Source: JBDIVL01 sp039794405 (GTDB lineage: Bacteria > Planctomycetota > Brocadiia > Brocadiales > Brocadiaceae). From it: a stretch of DNA of 64,000 nt. The notes beneath the pieces were generated by a model. The model ran no database searches. It was given only the letters and a program-made list of their open reading frames with translations, and was not told where the DNA came from. A program made the translations under genes and the position numbers. The first letter of the stretch is position 1. Each line of letters opens with the position of its first letter. The stretch lies in NCBI GenBank assembly GCA_039794405.1, contig JBDIVL010000007.1, forward strand, positions 42,037 to 106,036. Reading direction: 5' to 3'. This document shows, one piece after another, positions 1 to 8,973 of the stretch.

Positions 1-1245
1 CAGAGGTATAATATCGGTAACAGACGGTTTGCCAACAGTAATAGTCCCTGTTTTATCGAAGGCGATTGCCTTCAGTTTTTCTGCAACCTCGAAATAGACT
101 CCACCCTTTACCAGAATACCGTGTCGCGCTGCATTTCCGATAGCCGCAACTACTGCAACAGGAATTGAAAGGGCAATGCCACAAGAACAGGATACAACCA
201 GGATTACCAATCCTCTGTAGAACCAATGAGAGAATCCACCCCATAGTAATGGAGGAACTGTTGCTATGACAAAGGCTAAAATGAACATTGCTGGAGTGTA
301 ATATTTCCCAAATCTTTCACCAAAACGCTGATAGCTGGATTTCCTTGCCTGGGCCTCTTCCACGGAATGAATAATCTTTGCCAGGGTAGTATCTATCGAT
401 AATCTCGTTACCATTACCTCCAGGATGCCTCTTTGATTAAAGGTACCTGCAAAGACCTCGTCTTCCTCTTTCTTTTCAACCGGTATCGATTCGCCGGTAA
501 TAGGAGATTGATCGACGCTGGAATAGCCTTTCACTACCTTTCCATCAAGAGGTATCTTTTCTCCTGGCCGTATGATGATCCTGTCAGAGATTTTTACCTC
601 TTCCACAGGCAAGACCATTTCCTTCCCATTGTTCCTAACTAGCGCTTCTTTCGGTACCAGTTCCATAAGCATCCTTATGGCACCCCTTGATTTGCTTACG
701 GTATATATTTCCAGGATATCACCCAACAAATAAATAAAAACCAGCAGACTTGCTTCTTCCCATAGTCCAAGGATTACAGCTCCCAGGGCACCGGTGACCA
801 TTAAGGTTCTGATATTAAGGGTGAATGTTTTTAAGGCACTAAATGCCATTTTTGCAGGATAATAACCGCCACTAATGATAGCCAAACTGTAAAAGATAAT
901 AGGTGATATACCGTCCCATCCGAATTCTTCTAGCACAAAGGCCACGATGGTAAAAAGGCCACATAACAAAAGTGCTAGGATCCTCATCTCTCTCCACCAG
1001 GTAATTTTTGGCCCGGCTTCCTTAGCAATTGATGCCCTCAATCCTGTTTCATTGATACTCTTGATAATTTGTTGGATTGAGATTAATGCAGGATTGCAAA
1101 CGACTTTTACTCTCTGGGTTGCGAGATAAATCTCGAAGCTCGTTATCCCGGTAAGTAACTTCAATCTCTTTTCGATGATTCTTACCTCATCTTGGCAATC
1201 CATCCCCTCGATAATTAACCTATAGGTTTCCATTCTATCTCTCAT
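1..1245 (-). CDS. P1B-type heavy-metal transporting ATPase, C-terminus cut by window edge
   Basis: Membrane ATPase expected to export a soft metal ion. The 415 visible residues start at the ATG at 1243-1245, with a second candidate at 1231-1233. An N-terminal HMA-like domain carries GMDCQDE in place of the usual GMTCxxC, so its second cysteine is missing. Next come membrane helices, the actuator loop with TGES at about residues 235-238, and the helix where P1B pumps usually have CPC. Here that helix reads SCSCG, so CPC is CSC. The phosphorylation motif DKTGT follows and the window ends shortly after it; the ATP-binding and C-terminal parts lie outside. It is downstream of the CzcC-like gene on the same strand with a gap of about 250 bp, so both probably serve metal efflux. 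Family is certain, metal specificity unknown. Confidence 0.9.
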   Translation of the reverse strand, partial: MRDRMETYRLIIEGMDCQDEVRIIEKRLKLLTGITSFEIYLATQRVKVVCNPALISIQQIIKSINETGLRASIAKEAGPKITWWREMRILALLLCGLFTIVAFVLEEFGWDGISPIIFYSLAIISGGYYPAKMAFSALKTFTLNIRTLMVTGALGAVILGLWEEASLLVFIYLLGDILEIYTVSKSRGAIRMLMELVPKEALVRNNGKEMVLPVEEVKISDRIIIRPGEKIPLDGKVVKGYSSVDQSPITGESIPVEKKEEDEVFAGTFNQRGILEVMVTRLSIDTTLAKIIHSVEEAQARKSSYQRFGERFGKYYTPAMFILAFVIATVPPLLWGGFSHWFYRGLVILVVSCSCGIALSIPVAVVAAIGNAARHGILVKGGVYFEVAEKLKAIAFDKTGTITVGKPSVTDIIPL

Positions 1246-1497
1246 CACCGGTCTATACTCCAGACAGGGTAGTCACGTTTGAGTATCTTGGTAATAACAT
1301 GCTATTTTCTCAACTCCTTCGCAATCTTTTCGTCGGTTTTTCATAGGACACTACATTCCATTGGATTATCGTAAACGCTCTGATTCTCTAACTGTTCTTT
1401 AAGAAATAAGGTGCAGTTCAGCCTTGTTTCCCTGCATCTTTATTCATCTCCGTTCTTCAATAATGATAAATATGTCATAAATTTCTTTACTCCAACA

Positions 1498-2832
1498 TTA
1501 TTGTTTCACTATTTTGATTACAGCCAGTCTTTCAATATCTGCGATTAACAGATTTAAATTTTTTAAGGATTCTATATATAAAATCCTCGTTTCAGCCCAG
1601 GTTCTCTGGGCATCAAGCAGGTCTATATAATCAAACTCGCCCTCTTTATACCCACGTGTAATTAAGCTAAGAGATTCTTCTGTCTTGGGTAATATCTTGT
1701 CTCGATATTCAAGAACACGCCTCCGCTCAACATGGTATGTGTTGAAATCTCTTTTTAGCTGAAAGAGCAAATCATTGTACACTGACTGATTATCGTTTTT
1801 AGCCTTTTTTGAGAGGGCCTTGCCCCTTTGTATGTTACCTTGATTACGGTTAAAAAAAGGGATTGGTATCTCAACACCTAATTGGACGGTATCTAGGTCT
1901 TCACGGCCAAGTCGTTTATAACCAGCGGATATATTCATATCAGGTATGACTTGCCTTTTCTCTAACGTAAGCTGAGTTTCCGCTATTTCAACGTTCTTCT
2001 TTGACGCCTTAAGTAATGGTTGATTATTCCTCATCCTGGACTCAAGATCCTGAAGTGACAACTCTGCAGGTTTTGTTAAAAGCGTTCCCGATGCGCCGCC
2101 AATGGTTTCTTCTGGAATACCCATCACTGTCAGTAACTCCTTTATTGAATTTTGAAGGTTTCCCTCTGCAATAGAAACGAGGTTCCTTGCCTTTGACAGT
2201 TCTACTTCACCCCTCAGGACGTTTGTAACAGGTACTTCACCCGCTTCGTACCTTACCTTCTCACTTTCGTAAATTTGTTTTGCAATCTTTTCTGTTTCCC
2301 TTGCTATGGAGAGTCCTTCATGGTCCGCCACAACCTTGTAAAATGCCTTTTTTGTATCGGCCATAACGTTTAACAAAACGGTATCGCGCTCAAAGGTATT
2401 TTTTTCCTTTGATTGTTCACTCACTTTTATTCCAAGTTTCCTCTTACCACCGGTAATAATGGGCTGGGTTATAGCCACAAGGTTTTGGCTCTGATTCAGT
2501 CCAATTTCCTGTGTAGGCATTTCTTCAGCCAAAAGATCCAGAACGGGATTCGGATACAATTTTGACTGTCGTAAAGCACCCGTTGCGGCATCAACCTGAT
2601 CCCTTGCCGATTGCAATTGTGGATTTTTTTCAATAGCAATGGCAATAGCTTCCTCGATCGAAATTTTTCTGTTTCCTGACATAGGATCCTTGTTCTCTAC
2701 TTTATTGGGGAAATCACCTCCAATAGCTAGTACCCAAAAACAGGACAAACAGATAAAGAGGAACATTCCTGTAATACAAACTACGGTCTTGTTTCTTCGA
2801 AAAATAGATTTGCAATTACAATAGGTATCCAT
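1498..2832 (-). CDS. TolC/CzcC-like outer-membrane efflux protein
   Basis: 444-residue outer-membrane channel protein of the type that pairs with RND metal pumps (CzcC/CusC). A hydrophobic N-terminal stretch at about residues 18-38 looks like a signal peptide. Two OEP repeats follow, each starting with a helix typical of the family (SIEEAIAIAIEKNPQL near residue 58). Long alpha-helical barrel segments are rich in Glu, Lys and Leu. The start ATG has AAAGG seven bases upstream. No CzcA or CzcB gene lies next to it; downstream is a P-type ATPase and upstream a small Cys-rich protein. Its inner-membrane partner is therefore elsewhere or is an ABC/RND pump not seen here. Confidence 0.9.
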   Translation of the reverse strand: MDTYCNCKSIFRRNKTVVCITGMFLFICLSCFWVLAIGGDFPNKVENKDPMSGNRKISIEEAIAIAIEKNPQLQSARDQVDAATGALRQSKLYPNPVLDLLAEEMPTQEIGLNQSQNLVAITQPIITGGKRKLGIKVSEQSKEKNTFERDTVLLNVMADTKKAFYKVVADHEGLSIARETEKIAKQIYESEKVRYEAGEVPVTNVLRGEVELSKARNLVSIAEGNLQNSIKELLTVMGIPEETIGGASGTLLTKPAELSLQDLESRMRNNQPLLKASKKNVEIAETQLTLEKRQVIPDMNISAGYKRLGREDLDTVQLGVEIPIPFFNRNQGNIQRGKALSKKAKNDNQSVYNDLLFQLKRDFNTYHVERRRVLEYRDKILPKTEESLSLITRGYKEGEFDYIDLLDAQRTWAETRILYIESLKNLNLLIADIERLAVIKIVKQ

Positions 2833-3173
2833 ATAAAACCTTTCGTAAATAAACCAAGTGCTAGGGAATAACTCATCACAGATTTCCGTTTGGCACGTGA
2901 ATAAGTTCCGGTGGCAGCACCCAAGGGTGCTCTGTCTCGGTTTATAGGAACTTCAATTATGTAGGGTTGCCTGGCAGGGCTAAATCCCAGCCCAACATCG
3001 CCCTTGTTTTTCATGAGTAAGAGCAGGTTTCAAGCCTGCCCCTACTGCCAAAGGTAACCTAAGGGACACGGATTAAAAATCTATGGCTATCAAAACCCCT
3101 CTGGCAGTTGCCAGGTTCATCGGGCATTTTAGCAATATTCTGATCTTTCTGTGATAAAATGTTATAAGATGAA
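2833..3173. other. Intergenic stretch with dispersed-repeat debris
   Basis: No convincing gene. An open frame on the minus strand (2781-3014) overlaps the start of the efflux gene and looks like translated repeat sequence. The stretch at 3021-3045 (GCAGG..CCTGCCCCTAC) is one damaged copy of the short GTAGGGGC palindrome family found elsewhere in the window. Confidence 0.5.
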
Positions 3174-3533
3174 TTATGTGGTTAAACGAGGGGGATGATA
3201 GATGATGCTTTGGAAGATAGTATTGGATTGCTTGAAAAGAGGAATCTTGAATCGATAAAAATAACCCGTGAAGGTATGCGGAGAGTTCTGGTTCATATGC
3301 ATAACTAAATTATGAGCACAAAGTATACAACAACTGGAACAGTGTGAGTTACCTTGCGGGGAAGAAGAATCAGCAGTACAACGGGTGAAAGTAACTGATT
3401 CATTTTCGGTACAATGAAATAAATGTTTTTCTGTACAGCCTAACAATAAGCAATCGCCTGGTAATATGCATACAAAAAACCACAGTACCAAAATAGTTTG
3501 TAACGCTCTTTTCAGGACAATAATTTTACTCAT
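3174..3533 (-). CDS. Small exported Cys/His-rich protein, hypothetical
   Basis: 119 residues. The N-terminus is basic followed by a hydrophobic run (residues 12-33) ending in a cysteine-containing region, consistent with a signal peptide or membrane anchor. The mature part has many cysteines and histidines, including HCSSCCILCAH at about residues 84-94, which could bind metal. It lies upstream of the CzcC-like gene on the same strand. Small Cys-rich leader proteins are common in metal-efflux clusters, so metal sensing or binding is a reasonable guess. No clear ribosome binding site precedes the ATG and no family was recognised. It may be a chance frame. Confidence 0.45.
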   Translation of the reverse strand: MSKIIVLKRALQTILVLWFFVCILPGDCLLLGCTEKHLFHCTENESVTFTRCTADSSSPQGNSHCSSCCILCAHNLVMHMNQNSPHTFTGYFYRFKIPLFKQSNTIFQSIIYHPPRLTT

Positions 3534-4286
3534 AGTATATAAACCAAATGACGAATATTTTTAACAACCTCTTAAAATTCATGATAATAACGAGTCTGCC
3601 TTAAAGCAAGCAGAAAATTATTCTTGGCTTATACTCTGTATCTGTTTACCGATAGACTATTTTCCTCTTGCAAAAGTCTGCTGATACTATGCCATGTCCC
3701 ATATTTGTGCCTATACACTTCTGTGACAGGGTACACTTCCCTTATTTATTTTAATAATTTGTCCTTTTTATTTTGTTACAAAAATAATCTGTTTTTACTC
3801 ACAAAAATTTAGTTAACCTATTTTTATCTATTAAGTTACAAACAAGTCTGTTATCTAAAAAAACAAATATTTTCAAGGCTCTACAACATCTTTCTACGAT
3901 TGGTACATGATTTGAGATCTAAATCAAGCAGTCGGAAAATAATAAGATAAATGATCTTTTAAAATTGAAGGAGCGACATAAAAAAGATAGCCTTGCTGCC
4001 GAAGATTGTCTTAGTATCTTTGTCGTAAGGTTTTTTTATTATGATGAGACACCATGAGAATCGGTCCTTAATGATAATTACCATCCCCAGCACAGCGGAA
4101 TCACAATCAAAATCCTTGATATGGAATAATGGGGTAGTGGAGAGTTAAGTATCGTTATAAGAAAACTCCAATACTTCATTGATCCATCACTTCATATCAA
4201 CGATAGATTTACGGGTAGTATAAAAAATTTGCAGAAAAAATGTTTTTACAAAGTAATACTATAAAACAGGAAAGGAAAAATAAATT
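3534..4286. other. Long AT-rich intergenic region
   Basis: No supported gene. It separates the minus-strand metal cluster from the plus-strand SRPBCC genes and must hold the promoters of both. The only structured piece seen is the riboswitch-like 3' remnant with terminator at 3985-4038. Confidence 0.5.
3985..4038 (+). terminator. Terminator hairpin resembling the 3' half of a c-di-GMP-I riboswitch
   Basis: The sequence AGCCTTGCTGCCGAAGAT, then ATCTTTGTCGTAAGG and a run of seven T, closely parallels the 3' end and terminator of the intact riboswitch at 39233-39367. The aptamer 5' half (GGCAAACC, GGACGCAAAG) is absent upstream. It is either a decayed riboswitch or a shared terminator type. It lies 250 bp before the SRPBCC gene at 4287. 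Confidence 0.5.
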
Positions 4287-4757
4287 ATGGAAAAAATTCA
4301 AAAGTCAATAGAAGTTAACGTTCCATTGCGTACAGCATATAACCAATGGACCCAATTCGAAGAATTTCCACGTTTTATGGAAGGTGTGAAAGAAGTAAGA
4401 CAGATCGATGCGAAGCGATTACACTGGCATGCAGAGATCATGGGAAAGGATATAGAATGGGACGCAGAGATTACCCAACAGACCCCAGACCGTATGATAT
4501 CCTGGCAAAGTACGACAGGTGCGGCAAACAATGGTGCTGTCAGGTTCGAACCCCTTGCCGATAACAAGACCCGCATAACATTGGATCTAGAGTACGAGCC
4601 AAAAGGGGCTGCAGAAAAGGTTGGTGACACACTTGGGGTTGTATCAAGCCGGGTTGAAGGCGATCTAAAACGCTTTAAAGAATTCATTGAGCATCGGGGT
4701 ACTGAAACTGGTGCTTGGAGGGGTGAGGTCGAGGGTGGTGGAGCAAAAAGAAGATAA
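4287..4757 (+). CDS. SRPBCC-family (polyketide cyclase/dehydrase-like) protein
   Basis: 156 residues with the START/Bet v1-like helix-grip fold expected of the SRPBCC family. Signature stretches are EVNVPLRTAYNQWTQFEEFP near the N-terminus, then FMEGVKEV, and IEWDAEITQQTPDRMISW in the middle. The C-terminus FIEHRGTETGAWRGEV is shared with the next gene. A purine-rich AGGAAAGGA precedes the ATG. Proteins of this type bind lipids or hydrophobic ligands; no catalytic function can be assigned. It forms a tandem pair with the paralogue at 5139. Confidence 0.85.
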   Translation: MEKIQKSIEVNVPLRTAYNQWTQFEEFPRFMEGVKEVRQIDAKRLHWHAEIMGKDIEWDAEITQQTPDRMISWQSTTGAANNGAVRFEPLADNKTRITLDLEYEPKGAAEKVGDTLGVVSSRVEGDLKRFKEFIEHRGTETGAWRGEVEGGGAKRR

Positions 4758-4872
4758 CCAATTATACTCTGATATAGAATTTAGCATACTTGAATTGCCA
4801 AGCATGGGGAACAACATATAAGTAACCCCTGCTAATAACACAAACTCAATGGATTTTTTCAATACATATACC

Positions 4873-4901
4873 TGTAGGGGCAGGTTTGAAATCTGCCCCT
4901 C
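4873..4901. repeat. GTAGGGGC palindrome (29 bp variant)
   Basis: GTAGGGGCAG..CTGCCCCT inverted repeat between the two SRPBCC genes. It is one of a family of about 28 bp palindromes scattered through this window. Confidence 0.7.
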
Positions 4902-5138
4902 CTTGTAGCATACCTAAATCTTTTTACAGTCCAAAGGCGAGATTTTCCAATTTAATCTTGTGTAATGCAGTACCAAGAGTATACCTCAAAAAGGAAATTC
5001 TTGAAAACTAAACGGGCTATTATTGCGGCTGCCTCTTATCCTTCAGTTTATAGCCATTATCGCCTTATGGGCAAGTTTTTGATGGCGAGGTTAAAGAATC
5101 AAAAACGTTCAATCAAAATGAGAAAGAAAGGTGAAGTT

Positions 5139-5612
5139 ATGGAAAAAATTAGAAAATCAATCGAAGTAAATGTACCTCTTCATATAGCCTATAATCAGTG
5201 GACTCAATTTGAGGAATTCCCACGTTTTATGGAAGGCATAAAGGAAGTAAAACAGATAGATGATACGAAACTGCATTGGCGGGCGGAAATTATGGGAAGA
5301 GAAATAGAATGGGATGCCAAAATAATAGAACAAGCTCCTCACCGTGTAATTAGCTGGGAAAGCACTACAGGTGCCAGAAACAGCGGTACCGTTTCATTTG
5401 AAAGTTCCGGTGGTGACAGGACTCATATTATTCTTGATCTGGAATACGAACCGAGGGGAGCAATAGAAAGGGTGAATGATATACGAGAGGCAATTTCAAA
5501 CCAGGTAGAAGGTGACCTACAGCGTTTCAAGGAGTTTATCGAACAGCGTGGAACAGAAACTGGTGGATGGACTGGCGAAATCCATAAAGGAAAGGTCGGA
5601 AAAAATCTGTAA
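5139..5612 (+). CDS. SRPBCC-family protein, paralogue of the upstream gene
   Basis: 157 residues from the ATG at 5139, chosen because AAAGGTGAAG lies just upstream and because the protein then aligns end to end with the gene at 4287. The open frame extends further upstream to 4965, but that extension has no counterpart in the paralogue. The same landmarks are present: EVNVPLHIAYNQWTQFEEFP, IEWDAKIIEQAP, FIEQRGTETGGW. Tandem duplication is the likely origin. The ligand is unknown. Confidence 0.85.
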   Translation: MEKIRKSIEVNVPLHIAYNQWTQFEEFPRFMEGIKEVKQIDDTKLHWRAEIMGREIEWDAKIIEQAPHRVISWESTTGARNSGTVSFESSGGDRTHIILDLEYEPRGAIERVNDIREAISNQVEGDLQRFKEFIEQRGTETGGWTGEIHKGKVGKNL

Positions 5613-5926
5613 TCGCCAGATTATTCGAAAACTCAAAATCTTGAATTGATTGTAATTCCTCAAAATTCTGTTGGAGACTTCCCCTTAACTCCCTCCTTGC
5701 AAAGGAGAGGAAAAATGGGTGGTTATCAATATCAAAATAAAGAGAATTCAACAGAATTTTGAGTATATAAAATGACTACATGGATGGGAGAGAAATTTCT
5801 TCCATTTCCGAGAAATACAAAAGAATTTCACCCATAACAAATTTCCAATACCCCATTTTTTGGTGCAGCTACACTACTCTGAAGATGCTGGCCAGCGGAT
5901 ATTCTTTTTACGGGGGGCCATCATTG

Positions 5927-6628
5927 ATGAAAACGAATATTTATACCATCGGCGGTATATCTTCTTTTGTTTACGTCTCTGTTACCTTCTTATCCTATAT
6001 GTACCTTTGGATTCGTTTTGGCAGTGTTCTTAGGAACGGACAGGTCAACCAGATACTACCAATGATAGATCGAAATTCCATTGAATGGCCGATTGTCTGG
6101 TGGACTATCACTATCATTCCCCATGCCTTTATCCCTTTGTTTTTGGCTGTATTAAGAGGCCTTTGGAAGGATGAAGCTACACTTGCTTCAATGGCACTCA
6201 TGGCTGGTATCGTAGCCCTCATCTTAGGAATTCTTAGCCCATTGAGATGTATCGCAATTTCAGAAGTTCTAGCCCGCATCTTTGTTACTGGAAATGAGAT
6301 GCAAAAGGCAGCTTCGGAGGTAATCTATAAGATCGAAGAGTCTTATGGTAAAGGAATGTATTGCGTTTTTGGCGCTACCTGATTCATAGGCTGGGTAGGC
6401 CTGTCAGGTCTAGCGATGACACGTACAACTTCACCAATGTTTCCTGAATGGCTCGGTTGGTTAGGTATTCTTGTTGGCTCACTTTACCTTCTCGGTATCA
6501 TGGGAAGGGTATTTTGGAACCCTCTTGGAACAGCACGAGGCATTGCATTTTTTCTCTTTCTGGCCTTTGTGGTATTAACGGGTTTAAGGTTACTTAAGGC
6601 ACCGTTTTTTGAGGCTAGTGACACATAA
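5927..6628 (+). pseudogene. Multi-pass membrane protein interrupted by in-frame TGA
   Basis: A hydrophobic protein with about six or seven membrane helices, resembling DUF4386-type membrane proteins by its general pattern. The first part (from the ATG at 5927) ends at a TGA at 6380-6382. The same frame then continues without shift as FIGWVGLSGLAM and through two more helices to a stop at 6626-6628. One base change (TGA to TGG) would restore a 233-residue protein. Either the gene is recently inactivated, or the stop is bypassed, or there is a sequence error. The 5780 start of the open frame is not used here because the residues before 5927 are not membrane-protein-like. Confidence 0.6.
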
Positions 6629-6702
6629 ATCGTACAGGTAAATACACAAAAAGAAGCATTCCGCACCATTCACTGGTGGCACATCAAAATACGAGACAAA
6701 TT

Positions 6703-6774
6703 GTGGTGGAGGACTGGACATCTATGCTATAAACATAGCATTCAAAAACGTTCCCTCCTTTCCAGCCTCCGCCC
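6703..6774. repeat. Cytochrome-flanking palindrome, copy 1
   Basis: Starts GTGGTGGAGG and ends CAGCCTCCGCCC, with an inner hairpin TGCTAT-AAAC-ATAGCA. It ends about 20 bp before the ribosome binding site of the first cytochrome gene. It is the most divergent of four copies. Confidence 0.7.
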
Positions 6775-6807
6775 AATTCTCTTAATCTTTTGAAAAGGAG
6801 AAAGGTT

Positions 6808-8553
6808 ATGGAACAAAAAAGATGGAAATTACCCATAAGAAATTTATTTGGAATACTTGCCGCAACGCTCATTTGTAGTAACATTCTCCTTGTTCGGGAA
6901 TATGAGAAAACATCTTCCGCTGATGAATTATCATTTGATATAGAAATGACATCCGATATGAAAGAGGCATTCCAAAAGGGGATGGAGGATATCAAGAAAG
7001 GAATAACCGGGAAAGAAACGATGCCCGGCGCAAAGGAAGAACATGAAGGAAAGATGATGGAAGGCCAGAGGGTGGAATCTGAGACAATGATGATGCATGG
7101 GAAAGAGGTACCGAAGAAGGAAATTATGTTTGGTAAGAGAGAGATATCTGAAGCAGAGAAGCAGATGATGATTGGCATGAAGGAGGGTTCTGAAGAAAAA
7201 TCCAGAATAACACCCGCACAGAGGATGGAATTAGAGAAAAAGAGTGGTGGCAGTTTTCTCCCTGTCGCTATAAAAGAACCATTTGAGATGATGATGGAAA
7301 AAATGAAAACCGCAAAACCCGAAGCAGCAAAGCTGCATAATGCTTTACTTGAGGAGCGATATGATCTCAGTGACAAACCGGCCAAGGACATAAAGATGTC
7401 ACGAGGCAAACCTATCCAGGAAGGTGTACGTGTAAAGCTTCCCAAAGATATGACGTGGGAAAAATTAGGTACAATGAGTTCCGAAGAGATCGAGAGCAGG
7501 GGCCTCTTCCCACAGGGATTTATGCCACTACCTCATCCCGACCATGCAGCCGGAGGCATGGTTTTCCCGAAGTTTCACATAGACGAAATGAAAAATCGGG
7601 TGGGAAAGAGAGACCTCACCCGCTTTGATGTAGATTATGATTTGCCAGATCACTTTCTGCCTGAGTTTCCGCCACCAATTTATCTTACCACACGGTTAGA
7701 CCTCGGCGATGTCACACAGGGCAAGCTGGTAACACTTGATAATTTTGTAGAAATATTTAACGGAATACTTAATCCCAAGCAACTCGAAGGTCTTAGACTT
7801 TTATTGACACCCTTCCCGCAGCAGGAATTCAATGCAACTGAAGATCGGCGCACAGAACAGCCAAACCTCGGAGTTGCCTGTTTTGACTGTCACGTAAACG
7901 GACATACCAATGGGGGTATAGAACTCCAGCAGGACATGCGGCCTCAGGCATTTCGCAAACGCCTTGATACCCCAACCATGCGTGGTGTACACTCACAACT
8001 GATATTTGGTCTACAGCGCTCCTTACAGACCATAGAGGATTTCTCAGAATTTGAACAGCAAACCGCATACTTTGATGGTGATCACGTAGTTGCATCGAAA
8101 AAAGGCAGATTTCAACCTGACCGTTTACAAGTAGAAGCTATGGCAGAAATTCAGAGAATGTTTGATTTTCCGCCGGCTCCAATGCTTAATGCATATGGTG
8201 TGCTGAATCCCAAGGAAAAACCAACGGAATCAGAGATGCGCGGGCAAACCCTGTTCTTCGGAAAGGCCAAATGCGGCGTTTGTCATCCGGCTCCAAGTTA
8301 TACTGATAACAAAAGGCATGATTTGAAACTGGAACGATTTTTTGAGCCATGCCTGATCAATGGTGTAATGGCTGTCCCGGATGGCCCTGTTAAAACCTTT
8401 CCGTTACGTGGTATAAAAGATTCACCACCTTACCTGCACGATGGGAGGTTGTTAACCTTAGAAGATACCGTTGAGTTCTTTAATTTAATTTTCGAACTTA
8501 AACTTACCGAAGAAGAAAAGAAGGATATTCTTGCATTCATGTATCGGCTGTAG
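6808..8553 (+). CDS. Exported dihaem c-type cytochrome, MauG/cytochrome c peroxidase-like
   Basis: 581 residues from the ATG at 6808, which has AAGGAG nine bases upstream. The N-terminus carries a signal or anchor helix (about residues 12-27). A long Met-, Glu- and Lys-rich charged region follows, to about residue 140. Two haem-binding motifs are visible: CFDCH near residue 356 and CGVCH near residue 492. The C-terminal block FPLRGIKDSPPYLHDGRLLTLEDTVEFF matches the loop of dihaem peroxidase/MauG proteins (rtPsLRn...PYmHDGsl.TLeevv). It is expected to act in the periplasm or the anammoxosome-type compartment in electron transfer or peroxide reduction. The paralogue at 9334 is about as long but lacks the Met-rich insert. 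Substrate unknown. Confidence 0.85.
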   Translation: MEQKRWKLPIRNLFGILAATLICSNILLVREYEKTSSADELSFDIEMTSDMKEAFQKGMEDIKKGITGKETMPGAKEEHEGKMMEGQRVESETMMMHGKEVPKKEIMFGKREISEAEKQMMIGMKEGSEEKSRITPAQRMELEKKSGGSFLPVAIKEPFEMMMEKMKTAKPEAAKLHNALLEERYDLSDKPAKDIKMSRGKPIQEGVRVKLPKDMTWEKLGTMSSEEIESRGLFPQGFMPLPHPDHAAGGMVFPKFHIDEMKNRVGKRDLTRFDVDYDLPDHFLPEFPPPIYLTTRLDLGDVTQGKLVTLDNFVEIFNGILNPKQLEGLRLLLTPFPQQEFNATEDRRTEQPNLGVACFDCHVNGHTNGGIELQQDMRPQAFRKRLDTPTMRGVHSQLIFGLQRSLQTIEDFSEFEQQTAYFDGDHVVASKKGRFQPDRLQVEAMAEIQRMFDFPPAPMLNAYGVLNPKEKPTESEMRGQTLFFGKAKCGVCHPAPSYTDNKRHDLKLERFFEPCLINGVMAVPDGPVKTFPLRGIKDSPPYLHDGRLLTLEDTVEFFNLIFELKLTEEEKKDILAFMYRL

Positions 8554-8560
8554 AAATAAT

Positions 8561-8630
8561 GGTGGAGGCTTGCAAAGATCAATTGGTGTATGGCCCTCCA
8601 AATTGATTCCCCTCCTTTCCAGCCTCCACC
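8561..8630. repeat. Cytochrome-flanking palindrome, copy 2
   Basis: GGTGGAGGCT at the left and AGCCTCCACC at the right form perfect 10 bp outer arms. Inner arms AATTGG and AAATTGATT are also complementary in part. It begins eight bases after the cytochrome stop codon, so it may serve as a terminator or mRNA 3' end structure. Confidence 0.8.
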
Positions 8631-8741
8631 AAACCTTAATATAAATTTTTACCATGTAATAACTACTCATAACAACGAGCGAGGTAAAGTCTCAGATTAA
8701 TAAAAGAGAGCATGATTTGCCAGCAGTTGATAATCCGGCAT

Positions 8742-8769
8742 GCAGGGGCGTATTGCAATACGCCCCTAC
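8742..8769. repeat. GTAGGGGC-family palindrome (28 bp)
   Basis: GCAGGGGCGTATTGCAATACGCCCCTAC: near-perfect inverted repeat between the two cytochrome genes. It matches the 28 bp family by length and by its GGGGC/GCCCC arms. Confidence 0.75.
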
Positions 8770-8827
8770 GTCTGACCGCTGATAGCCAACAGATGACTGC
8801 TTACCTCATACAATTCTGGTCACTTTT

Positions 8828-8874
8828 AAAAAACTTGACTCGTGCGTAAAGATAAATTGGATAAAAAGTATTTA
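8828..8874 (+). repeat. Duplicated leader segment, first copy
   Basis: AAAACTTGACTCGTGCGTAAAG followed by ATAAATTGGATAAAAAG. It closely resembles the sequence directly before the second cytochrome gene (9269-9313). Palindrome copy 3 follows it after only 25 bp. Confidence 0.6.
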
Positions 8875-8899
8875 ATAGACTGCAACTATACAGAATAAT

Positions 8900-8973
8900 G
8901 GTGGAGGTCTGAAAAAGAATCAATTGCCAATATGGCCCTCCGAAATTGATTCCCCCCCTTTCCAGCCTCCACC
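8900..8973. repeat. Cytochrome-flanking palindrome, copy 3
   Basis: GGTGGAGGTCT at the left and CAGCCTCCACC at the right, with inner arms AATCAATTGCC and AAATTGATT. It lies about 430 bp before the second cytochrome gene and right after the duplicated leader segment at 8828. Confidence 0.8.

Noticed and set aside
2781..3014. 77-residue minus-strand open frame overlapping the CzcC-like start
   Set aside because: Most of it is translated repeat sequence and it overlaps the well-supported signal peptide of the efflux gene in another frame.
4860..4920. Candidate tRNA because of a stem and GGTTTGAAATC
   Set aside because: The sequence is a plain palindrome of the GTAGGGGC family; no cloverleaf or CCA-side acceptor stem can be drawn.
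6684..7445. 253-residue Ser/Phe/Ile-rich minus-strand open frame
   Set aside because: Antisense to the first cytochrome gene, whose coding sense is secure through its haem motifs.
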